From Robertmurraya siralis (GTDB lineage Bacteria; Bacillota; Bacilli; Bacillales; Cytobacillaceae): DNA of 64,000 bases. The stretch covers positions 62,001 through 126,000 of the forward strand of contig NZ_SWLZ01000007.1 in assembly GCF_005502275.1 (NCBI RefSeq), written 5' to 3'. Positions 34,745 to 44,641 of this stretch are shown here, one piece after another. Below the pieces are notes generated by a model, which ran no database searches, had not been told where the DNA came from, and worked only from the letters and a program-made list of their open reading frames with translations. How positions within the stretch are numbered: the first letter of the stretch is position 1; each line of letters begins with the position of its first letter. The translations under genes and the position numbers were made by a program.

Positions 34745-35818
34745 ATGAGAAAACGAAAAGTAGCTATAGTTGTGCCATCATTCGTTATTGGTGGTGCAGA
34801 GAAGATGGTATATCAGCTTGCGGCAGCATTAGATAGAAACGAATTTGTGCTTAAGCTAATTTCATTAAGCCCGCCTCAGTACACGTTTTTTGAAGAAGAA
34901 TTGCAGAAACAAGGGCTCGATCTCGTATTTTTAAACAACCGTGGCAAATTGAGTTTAAAGACTGTTGCTCTGGTTTGGAGGGAGTTGAGTAAGTTTAAAG
35001 CGGATATCGTACATACTCATTTACATGCTTTCCTTTATGTTTTTCCCTGGGTTTGCACCCATTCAGCATCCATGCTGCAGACGATTCACAGCACGCCAAA
35101 AGTCGAGTTTTCTTCCAAGCTCATTTTTTTGATGGAGCGTCTTTATAAGTTGAAAAAAGCCATTCCAGTAGCTATTTCGAGCACAATTAGGAAGGAGGCA
35201 TCTGAGCTATACAAGCTTCCTTTAGATGAGGTTGAATTAGTTTACAATCCTGTTCAACTTGTAAAATATCGAGAAACTAGCTTTAGCAACGAAGCAATTA
35301 CTTATATTAATGTAGCAAGATTAGAACCTATTAAAAATCATAAGCTCTTGCTGCAGGCCTTTTCCATCATAAATAGAGAGTTGCCGCAAGCTTCATTGAT
35401 TTTGGTTGGAGATGGGAAGGAGAAAAAGACGTTAGAAGAAAATGCTGTTGAACTAGGAATAAAAGATAAGGTGGTTTTTACTGGAAATGTGTCTAATGTG
35501 GAGGATTATTTGGCCCGTTCAGATATCTTTGTGCTTACTTCTATTTATGAAGGTTTGCCTTTAGCAATTTTAGAAGCAATGGCAAGTGGTCTTCCGATTA
35601 TCGCAACGAATGTTGGCGGGATTGCAGACGTAATAAAGGGCAATGGTTTATTAGTAGAGAGCGGGGATCTGCTTGCCTTAAGTGATGGGATGTTAGAACT
35701 GGCGAGAGATAAGGAGAAAAGAGTGCAAATGTCGAAATGCTCAAAGGAAAACGTCAAAGCTTATGATGTGGCGATTGTGGCACAGAAGTACGGGGAGTTA
35801 TACAAGAAATATGGATAA
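34745..35818 (+). CDS. GT4 glycosyltransferase (paralogue of the gene at 32176)
   Basis: This 357-residue GT-B enzyme has FVIGGAEKMVYQLAAAL, IVHTHLHAFLYVFPW, NVARLEPIKNHKLLLQAF and SIYEGLPLAILEAMASGLPI. Its similarity to the gene at 32176 runs along the entire chain, so one probably arose by duplication. The ATG follows an AGGG site about 10 bases away, directly after the hairpin array. It overlaps the start of the polymerase gene. Specificity is unknown. Confidence 0.87.
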   Translation: MRKRKVAIVVPSFVIGGAEKMVYQLAAALDRNEFVLKLISLSPPQYTFFEEELQKQGLDLVFLNNRGKLSLKTVALVWRELSKFKADIVHTHLHAFLYVFPWVCTHSASMLQTIHSTPKVEFSSKLIFLMERLYKLKKAIPVAISSTIRKEASELYKLPLDEVELVYNPVQLVKYRETSFSNEAITYINVARLEPIKNHKLLLQAFSIINRELPQASLILVGDGKEKKTLEENAVELGIKDKVVFTGNVSNVEDYLARSDIFVLTSIYEGLPLAILEAMASGLPIIATNVGGIADVIKGNGLLVESGDLLALSDGMLELARDKEKRVQMSKCSKENVKAYDVAIVAQKYGELYKKYG

Positions 35819-37166
35819 TGTCATGACCGTTAATAGGGAAAAAGCCTTCCAGCAGAAGCGTTGGTCGAATGTATTCGGGAACGAAAACAAATATTTCGTC
35901 TTCTTTGCTGCCCTGATTTTTTTGACTGTACTCCTCCGCGATTATTTTGATGTACCAATTCATAAATATGTACTTTTAATGATTGTGGTAGTTGCTTTTA
36001 TTTATTTGAGCGAGAGCTTTCTCATTGCCTACTTTGCTTTTCTTATTCCGTTCTTGCCAGGCTTACCAGGAAATTATATTGTGGCAGCTGCTATTTTCTT
36101 TCTTATATTGAAGCAAGGGAAAATTGTGCTTAATGGGTATATGTTCGCTGCCTATGCCTTTCTTCTTTTGCAACTTTTTCATCTTTTTTTGTATCAATCT
36201 TCTATTGGTGGCTTTGTCAAATTCAGTCTTTATATTATTTTAATAGCGCTCGTTTTGTTGAAAAAAGAAAAAAATGAGCGTCCGACGCTCGTATTATTAT
36301 CTTTTGGAATGGGTGTTATCGCGGCCTTTACGATCATCCTTTTAAATACATTGAAATATATGCCCTTAAGCCTGCTTATTAAAAATGGCATCAGATTGGG
36401 GAATATTGCAACAGTGAATGCACAGTTCGATGTTACGGATATTACGTTAACATTAGATCAAAATACACTCGGCTATTTCTGTGCGATTGCACTTTCCCTT
36501 TTTCTCGTCTTATTGTTCTCAAAAAAGTTATCGCCTCCTTGGGCAGTTGTATGTATTGTTATTGCCTTTATTTATGGGAGTTTAACCCTTTCCAGAACGT
36601 TTATTGTCATTAGCGTCGGTGTGATTGCCTATTATTTCTTAATGAATTTGCGGATTAGCAAAAATTCTATTTTGGCCTCAACTTCTCTTGCTGCTTCAAT
36701 CATGTCCATTTTCATTGTCATTCAAACGTTTTTTCCAACAACGTTTCAGTTTATTATCAAACGTTTTCAGGAGGCTGATCTTACAAACGGTCGGGCGGAG
36801 ATTTGGAATCAATATCAAGAATTTATGCTGGCAAAATTAGATCGCCTTATTTTTGGCATCGGTATTCAGGAGATGCATGTAAAGGCAGGATTCTTCCATG
36901 TGCCACATAACGGATTTCAACAAATATTTGTTGCGGGAGGAATTGTCGGATTCCTCTTATTTATGATCTTCTTATTCGGACTCTATCGTTGTAATAAGGC
37001 CCGTTATAAGGATGGAAATGAGAGGATCTATTTATTGCCGATTATTACTTTGTTTGTTTATATTCAAGCATTACAATTCCTTTCTCCACATATTATGATG
37101 CTTCCGTTAATCGTTGTCTTTTGCGCACTGCGAATATCCGACGGAGCCGATTTAAAAAGGCATTAA
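35811..37166 (+). CDS. O-antigen-ligase/Wzy-type polysaccharide polymerase
   Basis: This protein of about 451 residues has 10-12 membrane helices and one larger external loop. The loop contains TNGRAEIWNQYQEF and the HNGFQQIFVAGGIVGF motif, both typical of WaaL/Wzy-type (PF04932) enzymes. It probably polymerises flipped repeat units on the outer face. The frame is open further upstream inside the glycosyltransferase gene; I place the start at the ATG at 35811, overlapping its stop by 8 bases, with only a weak ribosome site. Confidence 0.83.
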   Translation: MDNVMTVNREKAFQQKRWSNVFGNENKYFVFFAALIFLTVLLRDYFDVPIHKYVLLMIVVVAFIYLSESFLIAYFAFLIPFLPGLPGNYIVAAAIFFLILKQGKIVLNGYMFAAYAFLLLQLFHLFLYQSSIGGFVKFSLYIILIALVLLKKEKNERPTLVLLSFGMGVIAAFTIILLNTLKYMPLSLLIKNGIRLGNIATVNAQFDVTDITLTLDQNTLGYFCAIALSLFLVLLFSKKLSPPWAVVCIVIAFIYGSLTLSRTFIVISVGVIAYYFLMNLRISKNSILASTSLAASIMSIFIVIQTFFPTTFQFIIKRFQEADLTNGRAEIWNQYQEFMLAKLDRLIFGIGIQEMHVKAGFFHVPHNGFQQIFVAGGIVGFLLFMIFLFGLYRCNKARYKDGNERIYLLPIITLFVYIQALQFLSPHIMMLPLIVVFCALRISDGADLKRH

Positions 37167-37197
37167 GGGAAAATTTTTTACAAGAAGGAGATTGAAA

Positions 37198-38190
37198 ATG
37201 AGCGTGCTCGTGAGTATTAATTGCATTACCTATAACCATGAAGCATATATTCGCTGTGCAATAGAAGGTTTTCTGATGCAACGGACAGAATTTGCTTTTG
37301 AAATTTTGATTGGAGAAGACTGTAGCACCGACAGAACGCGTGAGATTGTTGAAGCATATAGAAAACAGTATCCCGACAAGATTCGGATCATTACTTCTCA
37401 AAATAATGTTGGTTCAAGTGAAAATAGCTTAAGATTGCTTGAGGCTTCGCAAGGAAAGTATATCGCTCTTTGCGAGGGGGATGATTATTGGACAGATCCG
37501 TATAAATTACAGAAACAAGTCGACTATATGGAAAATCATTCGGACTGCACCCTCTGTTTTCATGGTGCTAAAATTTTTGATGAAGGAAAACAAAAAATGA
37601 TTTCAGATATTAAACCGTACGTTAAAAGTAGGATTAGTCCAGTGGAAGATATTATTTTTGGAGGAGGTGGATTTTGCCCGACAGCTTCCTTGCTGTTCCG
37701 TAAACAGTCTGCGGAGCAACTGCCATTGTTTTTTCAAAAAGCTCATGTAGGTGATTACCCGCTCCAAATGTATTTAGCAAGTCAAGGCTATGCCTATTAT
37801 TTGGATGGAATGATGGCGGTATACCGCTATGGTGCTGAAATGTCTTGGAACTATCAATTAAATTCCGGGGAGGATCGGCTTGAGAAAGCAATCAAATTAA
37901 AGGAAGCTGATAATCGTCTATTAGAGGAATTCCATCGTTTTACAAATGGACGTTATCAAATGGCGATTGAAAGTACAAAGAGGAAAAACGAATTTGCTAT
38001 TTTGCTGCTCCAAAATCGAATGGGGGAGCTGAAAAAACAGCCCTATCGAACTTTTTACAAAGAATTAACCGTCAGTCATCGTATCAAATTGAGGGTGCGC
38101 TACCACTTGCCAAGGGTTTATCGATGGATACTCAAGCTGAAGAAGCTTCTGAAGAAACTGGCTATCGTACGTCTTGGTGTGAATAGATGA
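37198..38190 (+). CDS. GT2 family glycosyltransferase
   Basis: This 330-residue GT-A enzyme has VSINCITYNHEAYIRCAIEGF at the N-terminus (its first 20 residues are diagnostic), GEDCSTDRTREIV as the first aspartate motif and CEGDDYWTDPYKLQKQVDYM with the DxD-like EGDD. A lysine-rich C-terminus may contact the membrane. AAGGAG fits the ATG at 37198, not the TTG at 37192. It shares an ATGA junction with the flippase gene. Confidence 0.87.
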   Translation: MSVLVSINCITYNHEAYIRCAIEGFLMQRTEFAFEILIGEDCSTDRTREIVEAYRKQYPDKIRIITSQNNVGSSENSLRLLEASQGKYIALCEGDDYWTDPYKLQKQVDYMENHSDCTLCFHGAKIFDEGKQKMISDIKPYVKSRISPVEDIIFGGGGFCPTASLLFRKQSAEQLPLFFQKAHVGDYPLQMYLASQGYAYYLDGMMAVYRYGAEMSWNYQLNSGEDRLEKAIKLKEADNRLLEEFHRFTNGRYQMAIESTKRKNEFAILLLQNRMGELKKQPYRTFYKELTVSHRIKLRVRYHLPRVYRWILKLKKLLKKLAIVRLGVNR

Positions 38191-39677
38191 GAGATTACCA
38201 ACAAGTAAAAGAAAGAACGATAAGTGGATTAATTTGGAGCTTTATTGATTTATTAGCAAGCCAAGGAATTCAATTTGTCGTCCTGCTTATTCTTGCTAGA
38301 ATTTTAGCACCGGAGCATTTTGGTTTAATTGGAATGGTGGCGATCGTGATTGCGGTCTCGAATTCGATTATTGATAGTGGTTTCTCTCAAGCGCTTATTC
38401 GTGAGAAAGAAGTGTCCAGAGCAGAGTACTCTACTATTTTTTATTTCAATATTTTGATGTCGAGTCTGCTGTATACGGCTTTATATGTAGCGGCCCCTTA
38501 TATTAGTGCTTTTTTTAATGAATCACAGTTAATGATCATGATTCGCTTCTTGTCTTTCGGAATCGTAGTCAATTCCTTTGCGATTATTCCGAGAGTCCTG
38601 CTTATTAAAAAGCTTCAGTTTCGAACGCAATCGCTCATTACAATGACTTCTTCGACTTTAGCTGGAATCTTCTCTGTCTATTTAGCGGCAAAGGGTTATG
38701 GAGTATGGAGTTTAGTCGTGCAGGCACTGATGACCCAAGCTTTACAAACTATTTTCCTTTGGACTGTTACGAAATGGCTGCCTGTATGGTCATTTAAAAT
38801 AGCCTTTTTTCGAAGATTATTTCGTTTTGGTTCCAAGCTTCTGCTCTCAGGATTAATTGACACTTTCTATCAAAATATTTATTCACTTTTGATCGGAAGG
38901 CTTTATCCAGCAGCCATGCTCGGATATTATACGAATGCGGCGAAATTGACCGATGTTATTGCTAATTCGACAACCGCTGCACTTCAGAGAGTTACATATC
39001 CTGTATTGAGCGGCTTTCAAGATGATGCGCTGCAACTGCGGAATATGTATGAAAGATTGATCAGGCTTGCAGCATATATCATGTTTCCATTAATGATCGG
39101 ATTTCTGACGGTGGCTGAATCGTTCATTCCTTTGCTGCTCGGGGAACAATGGATTCATTCGATTGGTTATTTTAAACTATTATGCTTAGCGGCGATGATT
39201 TACCCGTTGCATGCTTTAAATTTGAATATTCTTCAGGTGAAGGGAAGGGCAGATTTGTTTTTAAAGCTTGAGATTATAAAGAAATCATTGTTGACGCTAC
39301 TAATTGGGGCGTCTTTATTGTTTTCCTTAGGGATATACGGCTTGATAACAGCGGCGGTTTTGTGTTCCTATCTTTCTTTGTTTATAAATACTTACTACTC
39401 CGCTAGGGAAATATCCTATTCTGTTCAAGAACAGCTGAAAGATTTAATCCCTTCGTTTTTTTTAGCACTGTTAATGGGAGGCTTCGTATTATTGGTTGGA
39501 ATGTTGCTGCCAGAGCTATATTTCATCCGTATCCTTGTCCAAGGATTAAGTGGAGTTATTTTCTACTTTACTATGAGCAGGGTCTTAAAGCTATTTGAAT
39601 TTGAGATTTTATATTCGGAACTGATGAGAATTTTTAATGGTCGCAAAGAAAAATTAATGAAGGCAAAAGGAGCATAA
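38187..39677 (+). CDS. Wzx-type lipid-linked oligosaccharide flippase (MOP family)
   Basis: This 496-residue protein has 12-14 helices. It begins TISGLIWSFIDLLASQGIQF and continues with ARILAPEHFGLIGMV, the usual start of MOP-family polysaccharide transporters (RfbX/TuaB/WzxC type). It is predicted to flip undecaprenyl-linked repeat units outward for polymerisation by the Wzy-like protein upstream. It overlaps the GT2 gene by 4 bases. Confidence 0.9.
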   Translation: MRDYQQVKERTISGLIWSFIDLLASQGIQFVVLLILARILAPEHFGLIGMVAIVIAVSNSIIDSGFSQALIREKEVSRAEYSTIFYFNILMSSLLYTALYVAAPYISAFFNESQLMIMIRFLSFGIVVNSFAIIPRVLLIKKLQFRTQSLITMTSSTLAGIFSVYLAAKGYGVWSLVVQALMTQALQTIFLWTVTKWLPVWSFKIAFFRRLFRFGSKLLLSGLIDTFYQNIYSLLIGRLYPAAMLGYYTNAAKLTDVIANSTTAALQRVTYPVLSGFQDDALQLRNMYERLIRLAAYIMFPLMIGFLTVAESFIPLLLGEQWIHSIGYFKLLCLAAMIYPLHALNLNILQVKGRADLFLKLEIIKKSLLTLLIGASLLFSLGIYGLITAAVLCSYLSLFINTYYSAREISYSVQEQLKDLIPSFFLALLMGGFVLLVGMLLPELYFIRILVQGLSGVIFYFTMSRVLKLFEFEILYSELMRIFNGRKEKLMKAKGA

Positions 39678-39679
39678 AT

Positions 39680-40177
39680 ATGAATGATGTTACAGTGCAA
39701 AAATACCAGCAACAATTTCAAGCACAAGGCTATCGTTTTGAACTACTTCCGTTAACAGAGGAAAATGTCGGGCGAATAAGTAGCATTTTTGAGGCTTTAA
39801 ATTCTGAGTTTCTTTTTCCTGTTGAAGATAAAGAAGCGTTGACAACGTATGCCAATAAGCTGCTAAAAAACGGTTATAATTTTATCTTATCAACTGGGAA
39901 GGAGGATATCGCGATCACCTCTATTTATGCGAATGATTATCGAACAAAAATAGCATTTTGCAACAGCTTTGGAATCGTTCCTGCTTATCGGGGCAATCGG
40001 ATTGTTGTCAAATTAGTCGAATTTAGTTTAGCGTTTGCGAAGGAGGTCGGGATGGAAAAATATCGAGCAGAGATAAATAAAAAAAATTCAAAATGGCTTC
40101 AGTTTTTATTGGGCTATCAATTTCAAATTGAAAAGGAGACAGACAATCATTCGTACTTGATTATTAAAGATTTGTAG
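39680..40177 (+). CDS. GNAT-like N-acyltransferase
   Basis: This 165-residue protein contains an acetyltransferase-like core (FCNSFGIVPAYRGNRIVVKLVEFSLAFAKE is residues 95-124, where PAYRGNRIV resembles the acyl-CoA loop). An AAAAGGAG site precedes the ATG. Next to dTDP-sugar genes, it may acetylate an amino sugar precursor. It is not related to the hexapeptide PglD/EpsM enzymes. The donor and acceptor are unknown. Confidence 0.65.
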   Translation: MNDVTVQKYQQQFQAQGYRFELLPLTEENVGRISSIFEALNSEFLFPVEDKEALTTYANKLLKNGYNFILSTGKEDIAITSIYANDYRTKIAFCNSFGIVPAYRGNRIVVKLVEFSLAFAKEVGMEKYRAEINKKNSKWLQFLLGYQFQIEKETDNHSYLIIKDL

Positions 40178-40213
40178 ATATATTTGAAAATCGATAAATG
40201 GAGGCTGATGGAA

Positions 40214-41119
40214 ATGAGAGGCATCATCTTAGCAGGGGGGCGAGGAACTCGACTGTACCCGATTACACAGGCTATTTCGAAACAATTATTACCGATTTAC
40301 GATAAACCGATGATATATTATCCTCTATCAGTTCTTATGCTAGCAGGAATTCGAGAAATTTTAATCATTACCACGCCGAGGGATCTTCCATCCTTTCAGC
40401 AATTGCTTGGGGACGGTTCACAATGGGGCATTGAGCTTGAATACGCAATACAGAAGCATCCACGCGGTTTAGCGGATGCTTTTATTATTGGGGAAAAATT
40501 TATCGGAGATGAAAAAGTCGCTCTGATTCTAGGAGATAACATTTTCTACGGTCAAGGATTCACCCCGATTTTAACAATCGCAGCAAATTTAAAAGAAGGG
40601 GCGATCATTTTTGGTTATCAAGTAAAAGATCCGAAACGTTTTGGTGTTGTCGAGGTGGACGCTCATCATAACGCAATTTCCATTGAGGAAAAACCGAAGG
40701 AGCCAAAATCTAATTATGCCGTCACAGGGCTCTATTTTTATGATAATGAAGTGGTGAAGATCGCAAAGAAGGTAAAGCCTTCCCCCCGTGGGGAACTGGA
40801 AATTACGGATATTAATCAGGAATATTTACGAAGAAAGCAATTGAAGGTCGGGTTATTAGGACGTGGCTTTGCCTGGCTTGACACAGGAACATTTGAGAGT
40901 TTTTTGGATGCCAGTCATTTTGTGGAAACGATAGAAAAACGACAAGGATACAAGATTGCTTGCTTAGAAGAAATTAGTCTTCGCAATAAGTGGATTTCTG
41001 AAGCGGAGGTTTTGACGAGTGCTTTAAATTATAAGAACGAATACGGGGCTTATCTTCACGACTTAGTGTTTAGGAGGGATTCCAATGATACCAGTCTCAC
41101 AACCATTTCTACCTCCTAA
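40214..41119 (+). CDS. rfbA: Glucose-1-phosphate thymidylyltransferase RfbA
   Basis: This 301-residue nucleotidyltransferase begins [18 protein letters not shown] with the catalytic G-x-G-x-R loop, then [18 protein letters not shown] and LGDNIFYG. It makes dTDP-glucose from dTTP and glucose-1-phosphate. GGAGG spaces for the ATG at 40214 rather than the upstream TTG. The last 12 or so codons overlap the next gene in another frame, giving a nonconserved tail. No rfbC or rfbD follows. Confidence 0.93.
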   Translation: MRGIILAGGRGTRLYPITQAISKQLLPIYDKPMIYYPLSVLMLAGIREILIITTPRDLPSFQQLLGDGSQWGIELEYAIQKHPRGLADAFIIGEKFIGDEKVALILGDNIFYGQGFTPILTIAANLKEGAIIFGYQVKDPKRFGVVEVDAHHNAISIEEKPKEPKSNYAVTGLYFYDNEVVKIAKKVKPSPRGELEITDINQEYLRRKQLKVGLLGRGFAWLDTGTFESFLDASHFVETIEKRQGYKIACLEEISLRNKWISEAEVLTSALNYKNEYGAYLHDLVFRRDSNDTSLTTISTS

Positions 41120-42176
41120 AGAAGAATATGACCAGTATATTTCACAGCTTTGGGATACGAAATGGCTTACAAATCAAGGGATATATGTCCAGCAGCTTGA
41201 AAGTGAATTAAAGAAGTACTGCCAGTGTTCTTCCCTTTTTTATGTAAACAATGGTACATCAGCATTGCACCTTGCCATCAAAGGCCTGGGAATAAAAAAT
41301 GAAGTGATTACTACTCCCTTTTCATTTGTGGCGACGACGACATCGATTCTTTGGGAGAACTGTACCCCTGTTTTTGTTGACATTGATCCGACGACATTTT
41401 GCATCGACGCAGAGAAAATCGAGGCGGCGATAACGGATAGAACAGAGGCTATTTTGGCAACCCATGTTTTCGGTATACCTTGTGAGGTTGAAAGAATTGA
41501 AGAAATTGCAAGGAAGCATAATCTATTGGTGATTTACGATGCTGCACATGCATTCGGTGTGCAATACAAAGGCCGCTCATTGCTGACATATGGAGATTTA
41601 TCGGCGATTAGCTTTCATGCAACAAAGCTCTTCCATACGGTTGAAGGTGGAGCAATTATGAACAATACGGAAAATAGCGAACTTGACCAGACGATCCAAT
41701 TAATGAGGAATTTTGGTTTTGTTGGAGAGAATTACGCGATGATCGGACTGAATGGTAAAAATTCGGAATTTCACGCGGCTATGGGTCTATGTAATTTGAA
41801 ATATGTCGATGCATTGATTGAAAAGAGAAAAGAGCTATCTGAAGCTTATCGCAAACTTCTTGGAGACAAGCGAGAAACGCCCGATATAATGAAGTCAACG
41901 AAATATAATTATGCTTATTATCCAATTCTGTTCGAAACGGAGGGACTGTTATTGCAAGTGCAAAAAAATTTACGTGATAATCAGATTGCCTCAAGGCGAT
42001 ATTTTTATCCATCACTCAATACATTGCCTTATGTGACGAGCGCTCACAAATGTCCGGTTTCTGAGGATATTTCCAGAAGAATCCTTTGTTTGCCATTATA
42101 CAGTGACCTCACTTTAGAGGAAGTCGAATGGATTGCTGCCATTGTAAAAGAAGGACAAAAAGCAGTCATCGTTTAG
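41085..42176 (+). CDS. dTDP-4-keto-6-deoxyhexose aminotransferase (DegT family)
   Basis: This 363-residue PLP enzyme has [48 protein letters not shown] and the Schiff-base lysine in [15 protein letters not shown] near residue 184. With RfbA and RfbB beside it, it likely aminates dTDP-4-keto-6-deoxyglucose at C4 (VioA/WecE-type), or C3 if an isomerase exists elsewhere. A GGAGGG site precedes the ATG, and it overlaps rfbA by 35 bases. Its sequence differs clearly from the EpsN-like enzyme at 26078. Confidence 0.87.
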   Translation: MIPVSQPFLPPKEEYDQYISQLWDTKWLTNQGIYVQQLESELKKYCQCSSLFYVNNGTSALHLAIKGLGIKNEVITTPFSFVATTTSILWENCTPVFVDIDPTTFCIDAEKIEAAITDRTEAILATHVFGIPCEVERIEEIARKHNLLVIYDAAHAFGVQYKGRSLLTYGDLSAISFHATKLFHTVEGGAIMNNTENSELDQTIQLMRNFGFVGENYAMIGLNGKNSEFHAAMGLCNLKYVDALIEKRKELSEAYRKLLGDKRETPDIMKSTKYNYAYYPILFETEGLLLQVQKNLRDNQIASRRYFYPSLNTLPYVTSAHKCPVSEDISRRILCLPLYSDLTLEEVEWIAAIVKEGQKAVIV

Positions 42177-42393
42177 AGGCGGAAAAAGTAGTCGAAAAGG
42201 ACGGTTGAAAAAGTCGCTTTTGGAAAGGAATGAGTTTTTAATATGGCGATTTGTGAAGGCCTAAGTATTATTTTCACCTTTCGTTTTGCCAATGCCTTTT
42301 GAAAGCCAGAGTAATTTACTGGAGTATGACTGATAAAGAAAAATAGGTGTGTGTCTAACGTAAGCTTCATAAATAAAGAGGTGGAGAGATCGG

Positions 42394-43443
42394 ATGAATT
42401 TATTGGTTACGGGTGGGGCTGGTTTTATCGGTTCTAATTTTATTTCCTATATGCTGTCAAACGTTAGGAATGATCTTTATATTGTTAATTTGGATAAATT
42501 AACGTATGCCGGAAATCTTCGTAATGTGGAGGCGGTGGAGAATGACCCACGTTATTCCTTTGTTCACGGAGATATTTGTGATGAAAATCTTGTCGCAAAG
42601 ATTTTTGAGAATTATAAAATTGACGGAGTGATCCATTTTGCTGCAGAATCTCATGTTGATAAATCAATCGAAAATCCAAGGCCTTTTTTGCAAAGTAATA
42701 TTATCGGTACCTATACGTTATTAGAAGCGGCGCGAAATTATTGGATGGATGGAATCGGTGTTTATAAAAAAGGGTTTGCACATGCAAGATTTCATCATAT
42801 TTCAACAGATGAGGTGTATGGAAGTCTTGGAAAAACAGGCCATTTTACAGAAGAAACGAAGTATGCGCCGAATAGCCCGTATTCAGCTAGCAAGGCTTCT
42901 GCCGATATGATCGTCCGCAGTTATTTTGAGACCTTTGGCTTGAATGTGGTTACGACTAATTGCTCGAACAATTTTGGTCCAAGACAGCATGATGAGAAGC
43001 TTATTCCGACGATTATCCGAAGGGCACTCGCATTAAAGCCGATTCCCATTTACGGAAATGGAGAAAATGTCCGGGATTGGCTTTTTGTTACTGAGCATTG
43101 CCGAGCAATAGAAAAAGTTTTTGTAAAGGGCAAAGCTGGTGAAACGTATGTAATTGGTGGTCATAATGAAAGGAAAAATATAGAGATTGCAACGATGATT
43201 TGTGAAGTTCTTGATCAAGTTCTGTCCGAGCAGCTCAAAAGTTACCATCTTACAAGTTATAAAGAATTAATACAGTATGTGAGCGATCGTCCAGGTCATG
43301 ATTTTCGCTATGCGATTGATGATCGCAAACTTTGCGAAGAACTTGGCTTTGTTCACAAATATTCTTTGCAAGAGGGAATGGAACAGACTGTTTCTTATTA
43401 CTTAAAAAAATATGTGGACGGACTGGAAGGAGCATGGATATGA
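42394..43443 (+). CDS. rfbB: dTDP-glucose 4,6-dehydratase RfbB
   Basis: This 349-residue SDR enzyme has TGGAGFIGSNF, LDKLTYAGNLRNVE, FAAESHVDKSI, the diagnostic STDEVYGSLG with Asp-Glu, and YSASKASAD with the catalytic Tyr-Lys. It converts dTDP-glucose to dTDP-4-keto-6-deoxyglucose. It is separated from the aminotransferase gene by 217 bases with no recognised feature. A GGTGGAGAG site precedes the ATG. The stop overlaps the start of the next gene (ATGA). Confidence 0.94.
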   Translation: MNLLVTGGAGFIGSNFISYMLSNVRNDLYIVNLDKLTYAGNLRNVEAVENDPRYSFVHGDICDENLVAKIFENYKIDGVIHFAAESHVDKSIENPRPFLQSNIIGTYTLLEAARNYWMDGIGVYKKGFAHARFHHISTDEVYGSLGKTGHFTEETKYAPNSPYSASKASADMIVRSYFETFGLNVVTTNCSNNFGPRQHDEKLIPTIIRRALALKPIPIYGNGENVRDWLFVTEHCRAIEKVFVKGKAGETYVIGGHNERKNIEIATMICEVLDQVLSEQLKSYHLTSYKELIQYVSDRPGHDFRYAIDDRKLCEELGFVHKYSLQEGMEQTVSYYLKKYVDGLEGAWI

Positions 43444-44492
43444 GTGCTAATTCCTCCCTTCTCGAACAGCTTCATTTGCTTAGATCAGCAGATGATTGGA
43501 GCCCTTTTTTAGCTCGGTTCTCGAATCTTGATGTTTATTATACAAAAGAGTATGCAGAGTTATTTGCTGTTATTCAAAATGGCACACCGAACGCGATTTA
43601 TTTTGAAAATGAAAATGGAAAGGTCTTTTATTCATTTATAAAAAGAGGCATTGATGGTACCGGGGAATTATATTTTGACCTTATTACACCATATGGATAT
43701 GGTGGTCCGTTAGTTGAGGGGGATCCGACGATTATTCGCTCGTTTTATTCATTATTTACCGAGTATTGTCTCAAACAAAATATTGTTTCTGAGACAGTCA
43801 CACTCCATCCACTCTTAAAAAATCATGAATATATAAAAGAAGTTATGAAGACGGATTATGTGCGGAAAACAACAGCTGTTGATTTGTCCCTTTCGCTGGA
43901 CGAAATTAGAAGTCAATATTCAAAGAATGCGAAAAGAAATATTCGGAAGGCCGTTAAAAACGAGGTGACGATTTCCGTTGCGAACAGCAAAGAGGAAATT
44001 GATCAATTTACAAATATGTATTATGAAACGATGGATCGCCATAAAGCATCAAAATTTTATTATTTTGATCGTTCCTATTTTCATAAGCAATTAATGGACA
44101 CAAATTTGAGCAAGTCAGTGCTTTTGCTAGCATGGAGTCATTCAGAGATGATCGCTGGAGTGCTGCTGTTAATAGGCAATCAATTTGCCCATTATCATCT
44201 CGGTGCATCGAGAGCAGAATTCTTGTCCTTACGACCGAATCATCTCTTATTTGACGCGATGATTGAATATGCAAAAATGTGCCATTCCAAGTTTCTTCAT
44301 TTAGGAGGTGGGTATTTAGATGAGGATGAATTGTATCGCTTTAAAACCTCATTTACGAACAAAGCCTCTTTTGATTATTACCTAGGCAAACATATTATTA
44401 ATGAAAAGAAATATAGCGAGCTTACAAAGCCAGCAATCAAGTCGAGTGAAAAAAGCTATTTTCCAGCGTATAGAATGGGACAAAACGATTGA
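43440..44492 (+). CDS. FemAB/GNAT-fold acyltransferase
   Basis: This 350-residue protein of the double-GNAT (FemAB-like) class has the central KNAKRNIRKAVKN helix and a C-terminal half with AGVLLLIGNQFAHYHLGAS, LRPNHLLFDAMIEYA and LHLGGGYLDEDELYRFKTSF. The last stretch resembles FemX/lipid II:glycine transferase domains. GGAAGGAG spaces for the ATG at 43440, overlapping the rfbB stop. It may attach an amino-acyl or acyl group to the amino sugar. The EPS promoter for the next module overlaps its last codons. Confidence 0.78.
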   Translation: MSANSSLLEQLHLLRSADDWSPFLARFSNLDVYYTKEYAELFAVIQNGTPNAIYFENENGKVFYSFIKRGIDGTGELYFDLITPYGYGGPLVEGDPTIIRSFYSLFTEYCLKQNIVSETVTLHPLLKNHEYIKEVMKTDYVRKTTAVDLSLSLDEIRSQYSKNAKRNIRKAVKNEVTISVANSKEEIDQFTNMYYETMDRHKASKFYYFDRSYFHKQLMDTNLSKSVLLLAWSHSEMIAGVLLLIGNQFAHYHLGASRAEFLSLRPNHLLFDAMIEYAKMCHSKFLHLGGGYLDEDELYRFKTSFTNKASFDYYLGKHIINEKKYSELTKPAIKSSEKSYFPAYRMGQND

Positions 44493-44517
44493 ATTGTTCT
44501 TTATAAAGAACTATAAT
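44489..44517 (+). promoter_or_regulatory. Sigma-A promoter with a SinR-type operator in the spacer
   Basis: TTGAAT (44489-44494) and TATAAT (44512-44517) are spaced by exactly 17 bases. The last 16 of those bases are the perfect palindrome GTTCTTTATAAAGAAC (44496-44511), identical to 21463-21478. A protein bound here would block RNA polymerase. The promoter drives the 44642-49590 genes. Confidence 0.8.
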
Positions 44518-44641
44518 GTATACAAATAAGAATCATTGTTGATTTTTCTGAGAAATGTTCGGTATAAAAAACGAGGATTGGACAGACAAAGTCAAAAATG
44601 GACGAAATATAAAGCTATTTTCTTAAAAAGGAGTCTTGAAA

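Noticed and set aside
40214-43443. dTDP-rhamnose pathway
   Set aside because: RfbA and RfbB are present, but RfbC and RfbD are missing and an aminotransferase takes their place.
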